Assembly (NCBI GenBank): GCA_031422295.1
Contig: JANOQM010000090.1
Coordinates: forward strand, 1-64,000
Source: JANOMH01 sp031422295
GTDB lineage: Bacteria > Pseudomonadota > Alphaproteobacteria > Rhodobacterales > Rhodobacteraceae
Direction of reading: 5' to 3'
Length of the DNA stretch: 64,000 nt
The notes beneath the pieces are model-generated. The model saw only the letters and a program-made list of their open reading frames with translations. It was not told the origin of the DNA and did no database searches. The position numbers and the translations under genes were made by a program. Positions 15,833 through 23,399 of this stretch are shown in pieces. The stretch's first letter is position 1. Every line of letters starts with the position of its first letter.

Positions 15833-15842
15833 ATCAGTCCCC

Positions 15843-16223
15843 TCACACCGTTGGTATGCCAGATGCGGCGCAATCGGCCACGGTAACCTCGGCGTCTATC
15901 GTACGTGACCCGCGCGGCAGGCTGGGTGAAACCGTGTAAACAGCATCCGCGCTCCAAGTGCCAGCCTGTTCATCGACGATGGTCCGGACATGGCGGGCAA
16001 ATCCGTATCCCCGGATCAGCGTATATTGGGCCGCCGCACATTCGGCATATTTTTCGACGTCCTGCTGTGTCTGCGCGCCGGTCATGCTGACCCTGAAATT
16101 AACCAGATCACCATCCAGCAACCGGGTTTCCACCCCTTGATAAGACGGGGTGAATGCGCCTTGGGTCACCACGTCCGGGGCCGCTGTGCATCCGGTCAGC
16201 AGGATCAGGGCGGCAATCCGCAC
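15843..16223 (-). CDS. Small lipoprotein between nuoG and nuoH
   Basis: 126 residues from a GTG, 5 bases after the nuoG stop. Lipobox at LILLTGC, so Cys12 would be lipidated. The mature part holds ECAAAQYTLIRGYGFARHVR and a terminal VADCAASGIPTV. No transmembrane segment. Family not recognised; similar lipoproteins are common in Rhodobacterales genomes but their role is unknown. Same strand and tight spacing place it in the complex I operon. Confidence 0.7.
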   Translation of the reverse strand: MRIAALILLTGCTAAPDVVTQGAFTPSYQGVETRLLDGDLVNFRVSMTGAQTQQDVEKYAECAAAQYTLIRGYGFARHVRTIVDEQAGTWSADAVYTVSPSLPRGSRTIDAEVTVADCAASGIPTV

Positions 16224-16227
16224 CGCC

Positions 16228-18249
16228 CTACTCCGCCGCCATCCGGGGCTGCGCCCGCGTTTTGGCGTTGGCCGACAGTTCCGCCATCAGGGCCGACGCA
16301 CGGGCGATGGGGTTTGTCAGGTAGAAATCGGTCACTGCAGGCCGGAAATCGGCCTTGCCCATATCTTTGAGGGGCATGGGTTGCCAGTCGTTTTGTGCCA
16401 CCAGATCAATGTCGCCCAGATGCGGAAAGGCTGCAACCAGTTGGCCGCGCAATTGGGCCAGACTGTCAAACGGCAAGGTAGCCCCCAGTTCCGCCGACAA
16501 CGCGCGCAGCACTGCCCAGTTTTCCTTGGCCTCGCCGGGCGCAAAGCCCGCCCGTTGGGCCATTTGCGGGCGGCCTTCGGTATTGACGAACAGGCCGTTT
16601 TCTTCGGTATACGCAGCCCCGGGCAGGATGATGTCGGCCCGATGTGCGCCCCGGTCGCCGTGCGAGCCTTGATAGATGACAAAGGCCCCCGGCGCGATAT
16701 CAACCTCGTCCGCGCCAAGGTTGTAGACCACTTCGGCCCCATTCAGCGCAGTGGCTAGCCCACCATCGGTGACTGCGCCCACATCCATCGCGCCGACGCG
16801 GGACGCCGCCGTATGCAGCACCAGAAAGCCCGAGCCGGAGTTTTCCGCCAGCGCCATCGCATGGGCCAGCACCGCCTCGCCGTCGGCCTCGGTCAAGGCA
16901 CCCATGCCGACAATGACAACTGTCGGCTTGGCCCTGGTCTCGTCCGAAATCGCCTGCCCCGACAGCTTGGCCAGCGCAGCGCGATCGCTGCCGACATTGT
17001 AATGCTCATAGGTCAGGTCAGTGACCGGCCCGACCAGCCCGATCTGCGCGCCTTTGGTCCAGGCCTTGCGAATGCGCGCGTTCAGGACGGGGGATTCGTT
17101 ACGGGGATTTGTCCCGATCAACTGAATCATCTTGGCAGTATCGATATCCTCGATCAGCGCGGTGCCGACATAACCCGACCGATTGCCAATCGGCAGTTTC
17201 GCCCCATCAGTGCGGCATTCAACCTGACCACCTTGGGATTGCACCAGCAATTTCAAAGCCCAAGCCGCTTCGACCGATGCCAGATCGCCGACCAGCCCGG
17301 CCAGTTTACGGCCCTTCATCGCCGCCGCAGCCGCCGCCAAAGCCTCGGGCCAAGACGCCTTTTTCAGCTTGCCGTTGACCCGGATATAGGGGGTATCCAG
17401 CCGCTGGCGGCGCAAGCCGTCCCAGACAAAGCGGGTCTTGTCGGAAATCCATTCCTCGTTCACGCCGTCATGGTTGCGCGGCAGGATGCGCATCACTTCG
17501 CGGCCTTTGGTATCGACGCGGATGTTGGAGCCCAGCGCGTCCATCACGTCGATGCTCTCGGTCTTGGTCAGTTCCCATGGCCGGGCGGTAAAGGCGTAAG
17601 GCTTTGATACCAAAGCGCCGACCGGACACAGGTCAATGATATTGCCCTGCAGGTTGCTGTCCAAAGTTTCGCCCAGAGAAGACGTGATCTCGCTATCCTC
17701 GCCTCGCCCGGTCTGGCCCATCTGGGTGATCCCGGCCACTTCAGAGGTAAAGCGCACACAGCGGGTGCAACTGATACAGCGGGTCATGTGGGTTTCGACC
17801 AGCGGACCCAGATTCAAATCCTCAGCGGCGCGTTTGGGTTCGCGGTAGCGGGAAAAATCCACGCCATACGCCATCGCCTGATCCTGCAAATCACACTCGC
17901 CGCCCTGATCGCAGATCGGGCAATCCAGCGGGTGGTTGATCAGCAGAAACTCCATCACGCCCTCGCGGGCCTTTTTGACCATCGGCGAATTGGTTCTGAC
18001 CACGGGGGGCTGTCCCTCGGGACCGGGGCGCAAATCCTTGACCTGCATGGCGCAGGACGCGGTGGGTTTGGGCGGGCCGCCGACCACTTCGACCAGACAC
18101 ATCCGGCAGTTTCCGGCAATGGTCAGACGTTCATGGTAACAAAAGCGCGGGATTTCGACACCAGCCACTTCGCAGGCCTGGATCAGGGTCATCGTGCCGG
18201 GCACGTCCACGATGTTTCCATCAATGTTGATCTTTTTCAAATCGGACAT
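16228..18249 (-). CDS. nuoG: NADH-quinone oxidoreductase subunit G
   Basis: 673 residues. N-terminal 2Fe-2S domain (CYHERLTIAGNCRMCLVEV plus Cys in ASCAMQ), then the His-Cys3 4Fe-4S motif (HPLDCPICDQGGECDLQD) and a third 4Fe-4S motif (CISCTRCVRF ... CPVGAL), followed by a molybdopterin-oxidoreductase-like domain without cofactor function. The extra N7 cysteine motif of E. coli NuoG is not evident. It starts about 137 bases after the DUF5333-like gene, an unusually loose junction for this operon. Confidence 0.97.
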   Translation of the reverse strand: MSDLKKINIDGNIVDVPGTMTLIQACEVAGVEIPRFCYHERLTIAGNCRMCLVEVVGGPPKPTASCAMQVKDLRPGPEGQPPVVRTNSPMVKKAREGVMEFLLINHPLDCPICDQGGECDLQDQAMAYGVDFSRYREPKRAAEDLNLGPLVETHMTRCISCTRCVRFTSEVAGITQMGQTGRGEDSEITSSLGETLDSNLQGNIIDLCPVGALVSKPYAFTARPWELTKTESIDVMDALGSNIRVDTKGREVMRILPRNHDGVNEEWISDKTRFVWDGLRRQRLDTPYIRVNGKLKKASWPEALAAAAAAMKGRKLAGLVGDLASVEAAWALKLLVQSQGGQVECRTDGAKLPIGNRSGYVGTALIEDIDTAKMIQLIGTNPRNESPVLNARIRKAWTKGAQIGLVGPVTDLTYEHYNVGSDRAALAKLSGQAISDETRAKPTVVIVGMGALTEADGEAVLAHAMALAENSGSGFLVLHTAASRVGAMDVGAVTDGGLATALNGAEVVYNLGADEVDIAPGAFVIYQGSHGDRGAHRADIILPGAAYTEENGLFVNTEGRPQMAQRAGFAPGEAKENWAVLRALSAELGATLPFDSLAQLRGQLVAAFPHLGDIDLVAQNDWQPMPLKDMGKADFRPAVTDFYLTNPIARASALMAELSANAKTRAQPRMAAE

Positions 18250-18386
18250 GCACAGGCCAGCCTTTTTCCAATTCCAGCGTCAACCCAAGCGCGAACGCAG
18301 GGGCTGATGTTGTGGCAACCTGTAGCGTGACTAGGCTGCCGATGCCAGACGGATCAATGCCGCAGGCAGTGGAATTGTCGGAAAAA

Positions 18387-18779
18387 TCAGCGCAAAAGCT
18401 GGCCTACCGGAGTGTCTGCGGCAATCTGCGACTGGCCAACGGCACAATAGCTGGCCTCATCGCCGACCACAGCGCCCAGATCGGCCAAACGTTGGCGGGC
18501 TACAGCTTCGAGCCGGTCTTTTTCGGCGTCATCATCGACATAGGCCTCAATCTCGGCATCGGAATAACCCAGACCGGCGGCATGGTCTTTCAAGCCGTTC
18601 AAAAAGCTGACGCCGCGCAAATACCGGGCCTCGATTGACCCGCATTTATCGCCGATTTCGATGGCAATGCCGACCGAGATTATCCCGTCACGGACATGGT
18701 CCACATCCTTTAGCGGACCCAGTGCTACGGCGGGCTGGGCCAGCAGGGCCAGGGTCAAAAGCAGTGTCAGGCGATGCAT
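18387..18779 (-). CDS. Small exported protein, DUF5333-like
   Basis: 130 residues with a clear signal peptide (MHRLTLLLTLALLAQPAVA). Mature sequence includes IEIGDKCGSIEARYLRGVSF and two cysteines. It matches what I recall as DUF5333, a Rhodobacterales family of unknown function found in nuo loci. In this window it sits directly upstream of nuoG, while the upstream side is opened by a dispersed palindrome. Probably periplasmic. Function unknown. Confidence 0.75.
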   Translation of the reverse strand: MHRLTLLLTLALLAQPAVALGPLKDVDHVRDGIISVGIAIEIGDKCGSIEARYLRGVSFLNGLKDHAAGLGYSDAEIEAYVDDDAEKDRLEAVARQRLADLGAVVGDEASYCAVGQSQIAADTPVGQLLR

Positions 18780-18886
18780 CGGGGCGATCCATTGTTGGTT
18801 TTATCACGTGACACATCGATCAGCGGCGGGTGTTATGCAATATCAGCGGTTTGATATGGGCGGAAAATGGCGGAACAGGCCCGGCT

Positions 18887-18909
18887 GGGTGGGTTTCAAC
18901 CCACCCTAC
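18887..18909. repeat. Dispersed palindrome copy 2
   Basis: GGGTGGGTTTCAACCCACCC followed by TAC. Same family as the copy beside rnj. It overlaps the stop codon of the DUF3291-like remnant and lies between that remnant and the DUF5333-like gene. Confidence 0.75.
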
Positions 18910-19124
18910 CCGGCCGCGCAAACCTTTGTCTTATATCGCTGTGCCGCCTGTAGATGTTTCCAGCCAAAGGCATGGTCGCTGTCGCCATACCTGCGCAAAT
19001 GGTCCAACCGGTCCGTGGCTTCGGCCAAATCGGGCCGGTGGCCAGCGGGTAGAATGAACTCCGCAACACGGGGGGCACCGGCCGGGGCGCGCAACCGGCC
19101 CACATCCAATTCCGCCAGATGCAT
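18906..19124 (-). pseudogene. DUF3291-like gene with an internal deletion
   Basis: 72 residues. The start MHLAELDVGRLRAPAGAPRV is the usual DUF3291 N-terminus and the end LPAGHRPDLAEATDRLDHLR then HAFGWKHLQAA is its usual C-terminus. About half of the roughly 150-residue domain, the middle, is missing with the frame kept. The gene is therefore probably a decayed remnant, although a short product could still be made. Family assignment is from memory of the conserved ends. A dispersed palindrome follows its stop. Confidence 0.55.
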
Positions 19125-19133
19125 CGTACCGCC

Positions 19134-19367
19134 CTATCGCTGCCGGTCGCGCGACGGCGCAATGCCACCTGCGGCCTTGCGCAAAAAGGCCACGCCCAGA
19201 ACGATGCCGATTGCCGCAAGCACGGCGACAAAGGCATACACCCAGTTCGGGGCCAACCCGCCTTGAATGGCGCGAAACGTGAACCAACTGGGCACCCCGC
19301 AAATCGCCAGCGCGGCAATGGCAGCAGCCGCACTGACCATCCCATCCCACAAATGCCTGATCGCCAT
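19134..19367 (-). CDS. Small two-helix membrane protein
   Basis: 77 residues with two hydrophobic segments (residues about 9-30 and 44-63; VSAAAAIAALAICGVPSWFT and VYAFVAVLAAIGIVLGVAFL) and a basic C-terminus (SRDRQR). No family recognised. It lies 15 bases after the 47-residue lipoprotein gene and 9 bases before the DUF3291-like remnant, in the minus-strand module beginning with the DUF6502-like gene. Confidence 0.5.
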   Translation of the reverse strand: MAIRHLWDGMVSAAAAIAALAICGVPSWFTFRAIQGGLAPNWVYAFVAVLAAIGIVLGVAFLRKAAGGIAPSRDRQR

Positions 19368-19382
19368 GCCGTTTCTCCTGCC

Positions 19383-19526
19383 TTACGATAGTGGTTCATC
19401 GGACCGGGTGCAGCCCGTACCACCGACGCCGCCATCCGGTTCCAGCGGGCCGGACTGACAATTGGGTGCGGCACAGCCCGCCACCAGCGCGCAAAATACT
19501 ATGGCAAGGATCAGTGCCCGCGTCAT
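19383..19526 (-). CDS. 47-residue lipoprotein
   Basis: Reads MTRALILAIVFCALVAGCAA and ends GGVGGTGCTRSDEPLS. Type II signal peptide with lipobox LVAGC at Cys18; two more cysteines in the short mature part. The ATG overlaps the TGA of the DUF6502-like gene (ATGA), which supports translation. Its size keeps it below common annotation cut-offs. Role unknown. Confidence 0.65.
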   Translation of the reverse strand: MTRALILAIVFCALVAGCAAPNCQSGPLEPDGGVGGTGCTRSDEPLS

Positions 19527-20254
19527 CCCTCATCCTCCTGCCAGAAATATGCGCCCGCCCGAAACCGATGGGTGCCAGTCGCGTTCGTCTGAAACTCCAG
19601 CGCCTTGGCGTTCACCTCACCCATGGCCGATATGATCCGGTCACGCCACAAACGATCAAGGGCTGCGACTGCGTCGGGGGTCAGCTGATTGTAATGCACG
19701 GCGCGTTCCAGATGGCGGGCGGCCCCGGTGATGTTGGCTACGGCAGCAGACAGGTGGTCACCCACATTCAACGCCAGATAATCCAACTGTGCTTCGGTTC
19801 CGGGCAAGGGCTGATACGATGTCTGCAACAATTCAACCGTCCCGTCAGCTTCGGCCACTGTCCCGGCTGCAAGCAACTGGTCCAGCAAACTTTTGGGATG
19901 CACATCGCGGCGAACGGTCTGGGCCAGCGCATCGAATGAGGGGGCCGGTCCCCGGCGAGGAATGGATTTGCCCGCATAAGTCGGGTCGGCCTGCCACTTT
20001 GCCACTAGCCGGGACAAATGGTTTACGCGACGGGGGGCCGGATCGGTATCCCCCTGACGCAACCGAATGACCTCGCGCCGCTGCAATCCGGTGAGCAGGC
20101 TTAGCCGGCTGTCCGTTGCCTGTACGCCTGCGACAGTCAGGGCGGTGCGCAGAAAACTGCGTTTTAGCCGCTCGGCCACCTCGGTAAAGCCTTGCCCCCG
20201 CGCAATTGCTAAGCGGGCGATAGGGGCAAAGAGAGCATCCAGAACCGTGAACAT
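19523..20254 (-). CDS. DUF6502-like protein, possible DNA-binding regulator
   Basis: 243 residues from the ATG at 20254; a GTG at 20269 would add five residues but no Shine-Dalgarno precedes either, so the message may be leaderless. The N-terminal half (LFAPIARLAIARGQGFTEVA, TDSRLSLLTGLQRREVIRLR) matches what I recall as DUF6502, whose N-terminus looks like a winged helix. Divergent from a lipoprotein gene, with paired dyads in the gap. It may therefore regulate its own module, which is an inference. It stands between nuoF and nuoG. Confidence 0.65.
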   Translation of the reverse strand: MFTVLDALFAPIARLAIARGQGFTEVAERLKRSFLRTALTVAGVQATDSRLSLLTGLQRREVIRLRQGDTDPAPRRVNHLSRLVAKWQADPTYAGKSIPRRGPAPSFDALAQTVRRDVHPKSLLDQLLAAGTVAEADGTVELLQTSYQPLPGTEAQLDYLALNVGDHLSAAVANITGAARHLERAVHYNQLTPDAVAALDRLWRDRIISAMGEVNAKALEFQTNATGTHRFRAGAYFWQEDEG

Positions 20255-20318
20255 ATGTGTGTATTGCACATTTTATCTTGACCTGAAAGGTTGAATACGA
20301 TATGTGCATTTTACACAT
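20255..20318. promoter_or_regulatory. Paired ATGTG-N7-CACAT dyads in the divergent gap
   Basis: ATGTGTGTATTGCACAT at 20255-20271 and ATGTGCATTTTACACAT at 20302-20318 have identical 5-bp arms and 7-base spacers, 47 bp apart centre to centre. One touches the DUF6502-like start and the other overlaps the -10 region of the plus-strand promoter. This layout suggests a dimeric regulator acting on both genes. Confidence 0.55.
20278..20306 (+). promoter_or_regulatory. Predicted sigma-70 promoter of the plus-strand lipoprotein
   Basis: TTGACC at 20278-20283, a 17-base spacer, then TATGTG at 20301-20306. The -35 matches five of six consensus bases and the -10 four of six. The lipoprotein ATG follows 29 bases later. 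Confidence 0.45.
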
Positions 20319-20334
20319 TAACAGGAGATATCTC

Positions 20335-20982
20335 ATGCGCCATCCCTTTAGCCTGATCCTGCTGGCTCTGCTGCCCGGCTGTTCGCAATCCTATCAAACC
20401 TCGTCCGGCGGTGACTATCTTGCGGCCCGCAGTTTCGCTGGAGTTGAACCCATCCTGAATACCCAATCGGAAGAAGATGACCACCCGACCCTCGCCAGTT
20501 TGGCTGCGGTTGAACCGCACCTTGCCTTTCCGGCCAGGATCGGGATCGCGCGAGTTGTCAACGGGGTTCTGACTTTGGCACCGGCGGAAGAGGCCGAAGT
20601 CTGGGCGGACCTGATCGGAAACACGCGCGGCTTTGGCGAGTTTGTGCCGCTTTCGCCGCTGGTGGCCGATCTGGTCGGGGCCAGCACCCGCAACTTTGGT
20701 CTGCAAGAAGCCCGCGCGATGGGGGCGCGGCAACATCTGGACTACATCTTGCTGGTCGATGTCACCGGCAGCGGCGGCGTGGCCGAAGCGGCCTTTGTCG
20801 ATGTGCGAAACGGCTATCCCTATGCAACGGTGCAAGCCGCTGTGGCAGGCGCAGAAGACCCCGGTTATGGTTGGAGCCGCCGCAGCCAAAGACGCGCTGA
20901 CCAGGCCCGGCTGGAACTGACACAGGCCCTGATGCCCGAAGTGTCGGCCATGCTGACCGGGCTGGCCGCCCGTGCCCAATAG
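20335..20982 (+). CDS. Lipoprotein on the opposite strand inside the nuo cluster
   Basis: 215 residues from the ATG at 20335 with AGGAG upstream; an upstream in-frame ATG at 20302 lies in the operator and lacks a ribosome site. Lipobox LLPGC. The mature part has IGIARVVNGVLTLAPAEEAE and a segment HLDYILLVDVTGSGG, a pattern of bacterial outer-membrane-associated lipoproteins of unknown role. It is the only plus-strand gene between nuoA and rnj, convergent with nuoF, 23 bases apart. Confidence 0.75.
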   Translation: MRHPFSLILLALLPGCSQSYQTSSGGDYLAARSFAGVEPILNTQSEEDDHPTLASLAAVEPHLAFPARIGIARVVNGVLTLAPAEEAEVWADLIGNTRGFGEFVPLSPLVADLVGASTRNFGLQEARAMGARQHLDYILLVDVTGSGGVAEAAFVDVRNGYPYATVQAAVAGAEDPGYGWSRRSQRRADQARLELTQALMPEVSAMLTGLAARAQ

Positions 20983-21005
20983 GTACGATTGCAGGCTTTG
21001 GCGTT

Positions 21006-22289
21006 TTACTCCGCCGCCACATTCATCCGCTTGTGCCGGATCCGGTCCTCGATCTCGTCGCGGAAATTGCGGATCAGCCCTTGGATTGGCCAGGCCGCCG
21101 CATCGCCCAAAGCACAGATGGTGTGCCCCTCGACCTGCTTGGTGACGTCCAGCAGCATGTCAATCTCCTCAACCGCCGCGTCGCCGGTGACCAGCCGTTC
21201 CATCACCCGCATCATCCAGCCGGTGCCTTCGCGGCAGGGGGTGCATTGGCCGCAGCTTTCGTGCTTGTAAAACTTTGACAGCCGCCAGATCGCTTTGATC
21301 ATGTCGGTGCTTTGATCCATTACGATGACGGCTGCCGTGCCCAGACCCGAGCGCTTTTCGCGCAGCCAGTCGAAATCCATGATCGCGTCATCCATCTGGT
21401 CGGCGCGCAGGCAGGGCACTGACGATCCGCCGGGGATCACGGCCTTGAGGTTTTTCCAGCCGCCCCGGATGCCGCCGCAGTGTTTGTCGATCAACTCCTT
21501 GAACGGGATCGACATTTCTTCCTCGACCACGCACGGATTGTTCACATGGCCGCTGATCGCGAATACCTTGGTACCGACATTGTTCGGACGGCCAAAGCCG
21601 GAAAACCACGCGGCCCCCCGCCGCAGAATGGTGGGGACCACGGCGATGCTCTCCACGTTGTTCACCGTGGTCGGGCAGCCATACAGGCCCGCACCGGCGG
21701 GAAACGGCGGCTTCATCCGGGGCATGCCCTTTTTGCCCTCAAGGCTTTCCAGCAGCGCGGTTTCCTCGCCGCAAATATAGGCGCCAGCCCCATGGTGCAG
21801 ATAAATGTCGAAATCCCAGCCCGACCCGCAGGCGTTCTTGCCGACCAGACCGGCCTCATAAGCCTCGTCAATCGCGCGCTGCAATGCCTCTTTCTCGCGG
21901 ATATATTCGCCGCGAATGTAGATATAGCAGGCATGTGCCCCCATCGCGAAGCTGGCGATCAGGCAGCCCTCAATCAACGTATGCGGATCATGGCGCATGA
22001 TCTCGCGGTCTTTGCAGGTGCCGGGTTCGCTTTCGTCGGCATTGACCACCAGATAGGACGGGCGGCCATCGCTTTCCTTCGGCATGAAGGACCATTTCAG
22101 GCCAGTCGGGAACCCTGCCCCACCACGCCCGCGCAAACCGCTTGCCTTCATCTCGGTGACAATCCAGTCGCGGCCTTTGGTCAGGATATCGCGGGTCCCG
22201 TCCCAATGACCCCGGGCCAAAGCGCCGGTCAGGCTGCGGTCATGCATGCCGTAAAGGTTGGTGAAAATCCGGTCTTTGTCCTGTAGCAT
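21006..22289 (-). CDS. nuoF: NADH-quinone oxidoreductase subunit F
   Basis: 427 residues. NADH and FMN site glycine-rich loop LRGRGGAGFPTGLKW, the FMN region NADESEPGTCKDRE, and the N3 cluster motif ESCGQCTPCREG with the distal Cys in HTICALGDAAAWP. It oxidises NADH and passes electrons to the iron-sulfur chain. Convergent with the plus-strand lipoprotein, so transcripts that run on toward nuoG must cross that gene antisense. Confidence 0.97.
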   Translation of the reverse strand: MLQDKDRIFTNLYGMHDRSLTGALARGHWDGTRDILTKGRDWIVTEMKASGLRGRGGAGFPTGLKWSFMPKESDGRPSYLVVNADESEPGTCKDREIMRHDPHTLIEGCLIASFAMGAHACYIYIRGEYIREKEALQRAIDEAYEAGLVGKNACGSGWDFDIYLHHGAGAYICGEETALLESLEGKKGMPRMKPPFPAGAGLYGCPTTVNNVESIAVVPTILRRGAAWFSGFGRPNNVGTKVFAISGHVNNPCVVEEEMSIPFKELIDKHCGGIRGGWKNLKAVIPGGSSVPCLRADQMDDAIMDFDWLREKRSGLGTAAVIVMDQSTDMIKAIWRLSKFYKHESCGQCTPCREGTGWMMRVMERLVTGDAAVEEIDMLLDVTKQVEGHTICALGDAAAWPIQGLIRNFRDEIEDRIRHKRMNVAAE

Positions 22290-22292
22290 CGC

Positions 22293-22517
22293 TTACCTCT
22301 TGTCAGTTTGGCGGTTCCGCCAAACCAGATATGTCATCCACAACGCCCAGCCGAACCCGGCCAAAGCGAACAAATCGAACAGCGCCCGCACCCGCATCGG
22401 CAGTTCCAGGGCTGATCCGGCCCAGGTGGCCAGAACCCAGAATATCCCCACCCCGGCCAAAAACAGCGCGGCCTTCTGGCCTTGCTTTGCAGATAGATCT
22501 TTTCCGGTTCCGGTCAT
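22293..22517 (-). CDS. Small two-helix membrane protein, DUF5337-like
   Basis: 74 residues. Two hydrophobic segments (AALFLAGVGIFWVLATWAG and LFDLFALAGFGWALWMTYLV) and a basic tail (WRNRQTDKR). I recall this as DUF5337, a Rhodobacterales family found beside nuoF. Three bases separate it from the nuoF start. Role unknown; an accessory or assembly function for complex I is possible but unproven. Confidence 0.75.
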   Translation of the reverse strand: MTGTGKDLSAKQGQKAALFLAGVGIFWVLATWAGSALELPMRVRALFDLFALAGFGWALWMTYLVWRNRQTDKR

Positions 22518-22529
22518 CGGTGCGGGCCT

Positions 22530-23279
22530 TTAATAATTATTTGTCGCGGCGCGGCGTTTGAATTCTTCCATGCCGGCCGACCCGATCAGACGGGCCTGCG
22601 CCACCCATTTATCGCGCCCTACCCGACCTTTAAAGCCTTTGAGATTGCCATTCATCCAGGCCACTTCGCCCGGACCCCAACCGGCAATCTGGTCAAAGTG
22701 AAAAATCCCCATGTCGTGGCACAGTTTTTCAAGGACGGGTCCGATACCTTCGATATCCTTCAGATTATCGGCCTTGCCGCCACGCGGGCCCGACAATGCT
22801 TTGGGCTTGGTTCCAGCACCGGCGGCGGCAACAGCCGCATCATCGACAACGACAAGGGCCACTGGAGCGGCAGGTTTTTTCGTAGCAGCGGGCGCTTTGG
22901 CAGCGGCAGGTTTTTTCGCGGCGGCAGGCGGTTTGGCGGGGGCTGCAACCTTGGCCACAGCTGCGGGCTTGGCCATGGCAGGTTGGGCGGCATTCATCAC
23001 CGGTGCCGACATAACAGCTGCTGCCATCGCAGGAGCAGCTGTCGCGGGAGCAGATATTGTATTTTCAGGGGCGACATGCGCGACATGTGGCAATGGTTTA
23101 CCAACCACAACGCCGATCAACGCACCCAGCACCACAGCCAGAAGCCCGCCCAGAAAGACAGCGGCAGGCCAATCGAAATCACCCAACATCGCCAATGCGA
23201 CCATGGCGACGACCCCGATTAATGCAGCATAAGCAAAGCCCATCAACACGTTACTCAGGTTTCCTGTCTTTCCGTCCAT
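22530..23279 (-). CDS. Membrane protein with Ala/Pro/Lys linker and NuoE-like C-terminal HHH domain
   Basis: 249 residues. Two N-terminal TM helices (about 10-32 and 38-60), a long Ala/Pro/Lys-rich linker with KKPAAAKAPAATKKPAA-type repeats (about 95-150), and a C-terminal domain (about 168-249: IEGIGPVLEKLCHDMGIFHF, WGPGEVAWMNG). This domain closely resembles residues 308-373 of the NuoE encoded next to it. The GIGP turn suggests a helix-hairpin-helix fold. It may tether or position part of complex I at the membrane, which is inference. Confidence 0.75.
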   Translation of the reverse strand: MDGKTGNLSNVLMGFAYAALIGVVAMVALAMLGDFDWPAAVFLGGLLAVVLGALIGVVVGKPLPHVAHVAPENTISAPATAAPAMAAAVMSAPVMNAAQPAMAKPAAVAKVAAPAKPPAAAKKPAAAKAPAATKKPAAPVALVVVDDAAVAAAGAGTKPKALSGPRGGKADNLKDIEGIGPVLEKLCHDMGIFHFDQIAGWGPGEVAWMNGNLKGFKGRVGRDKWVAQARLIGSAGMEEFKRRAATNNY

Positions 23280-23399
23280 TACAACACCTCTCTGATTTTG
23301 TCCCTTGCGAAGCCAGCGCTGCTCTCACGCCGTTCCCCCAGCATCAGCATAGCAAGGTTTTGCGACAGGTCACACATTGTAATGCGGACCAGTTCAAAC

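Noticed and set aside
18250..18386. About 50 codons without stop (CADFSDNSTACGIDPSGIGS...) between the DUF5333-like gene and nuoG
   Set aside because: No ATG, GTG or TTG at a usable place and an in-frame stop upstream. Could be a gene remnant, but nothing supports translation.
23279..23377. A 32-codon frame (MCDLSQNLAMLMLGERR...) filling the gap between nuoE and the 249-residue membrane protein gene
   Set aside because: Tight TAATG junction is suggestive, but there is no ribosome site, no hydrophobic or family pattern, and the frame runs on upstream into nuoE without a better start. Kept as doubtful.
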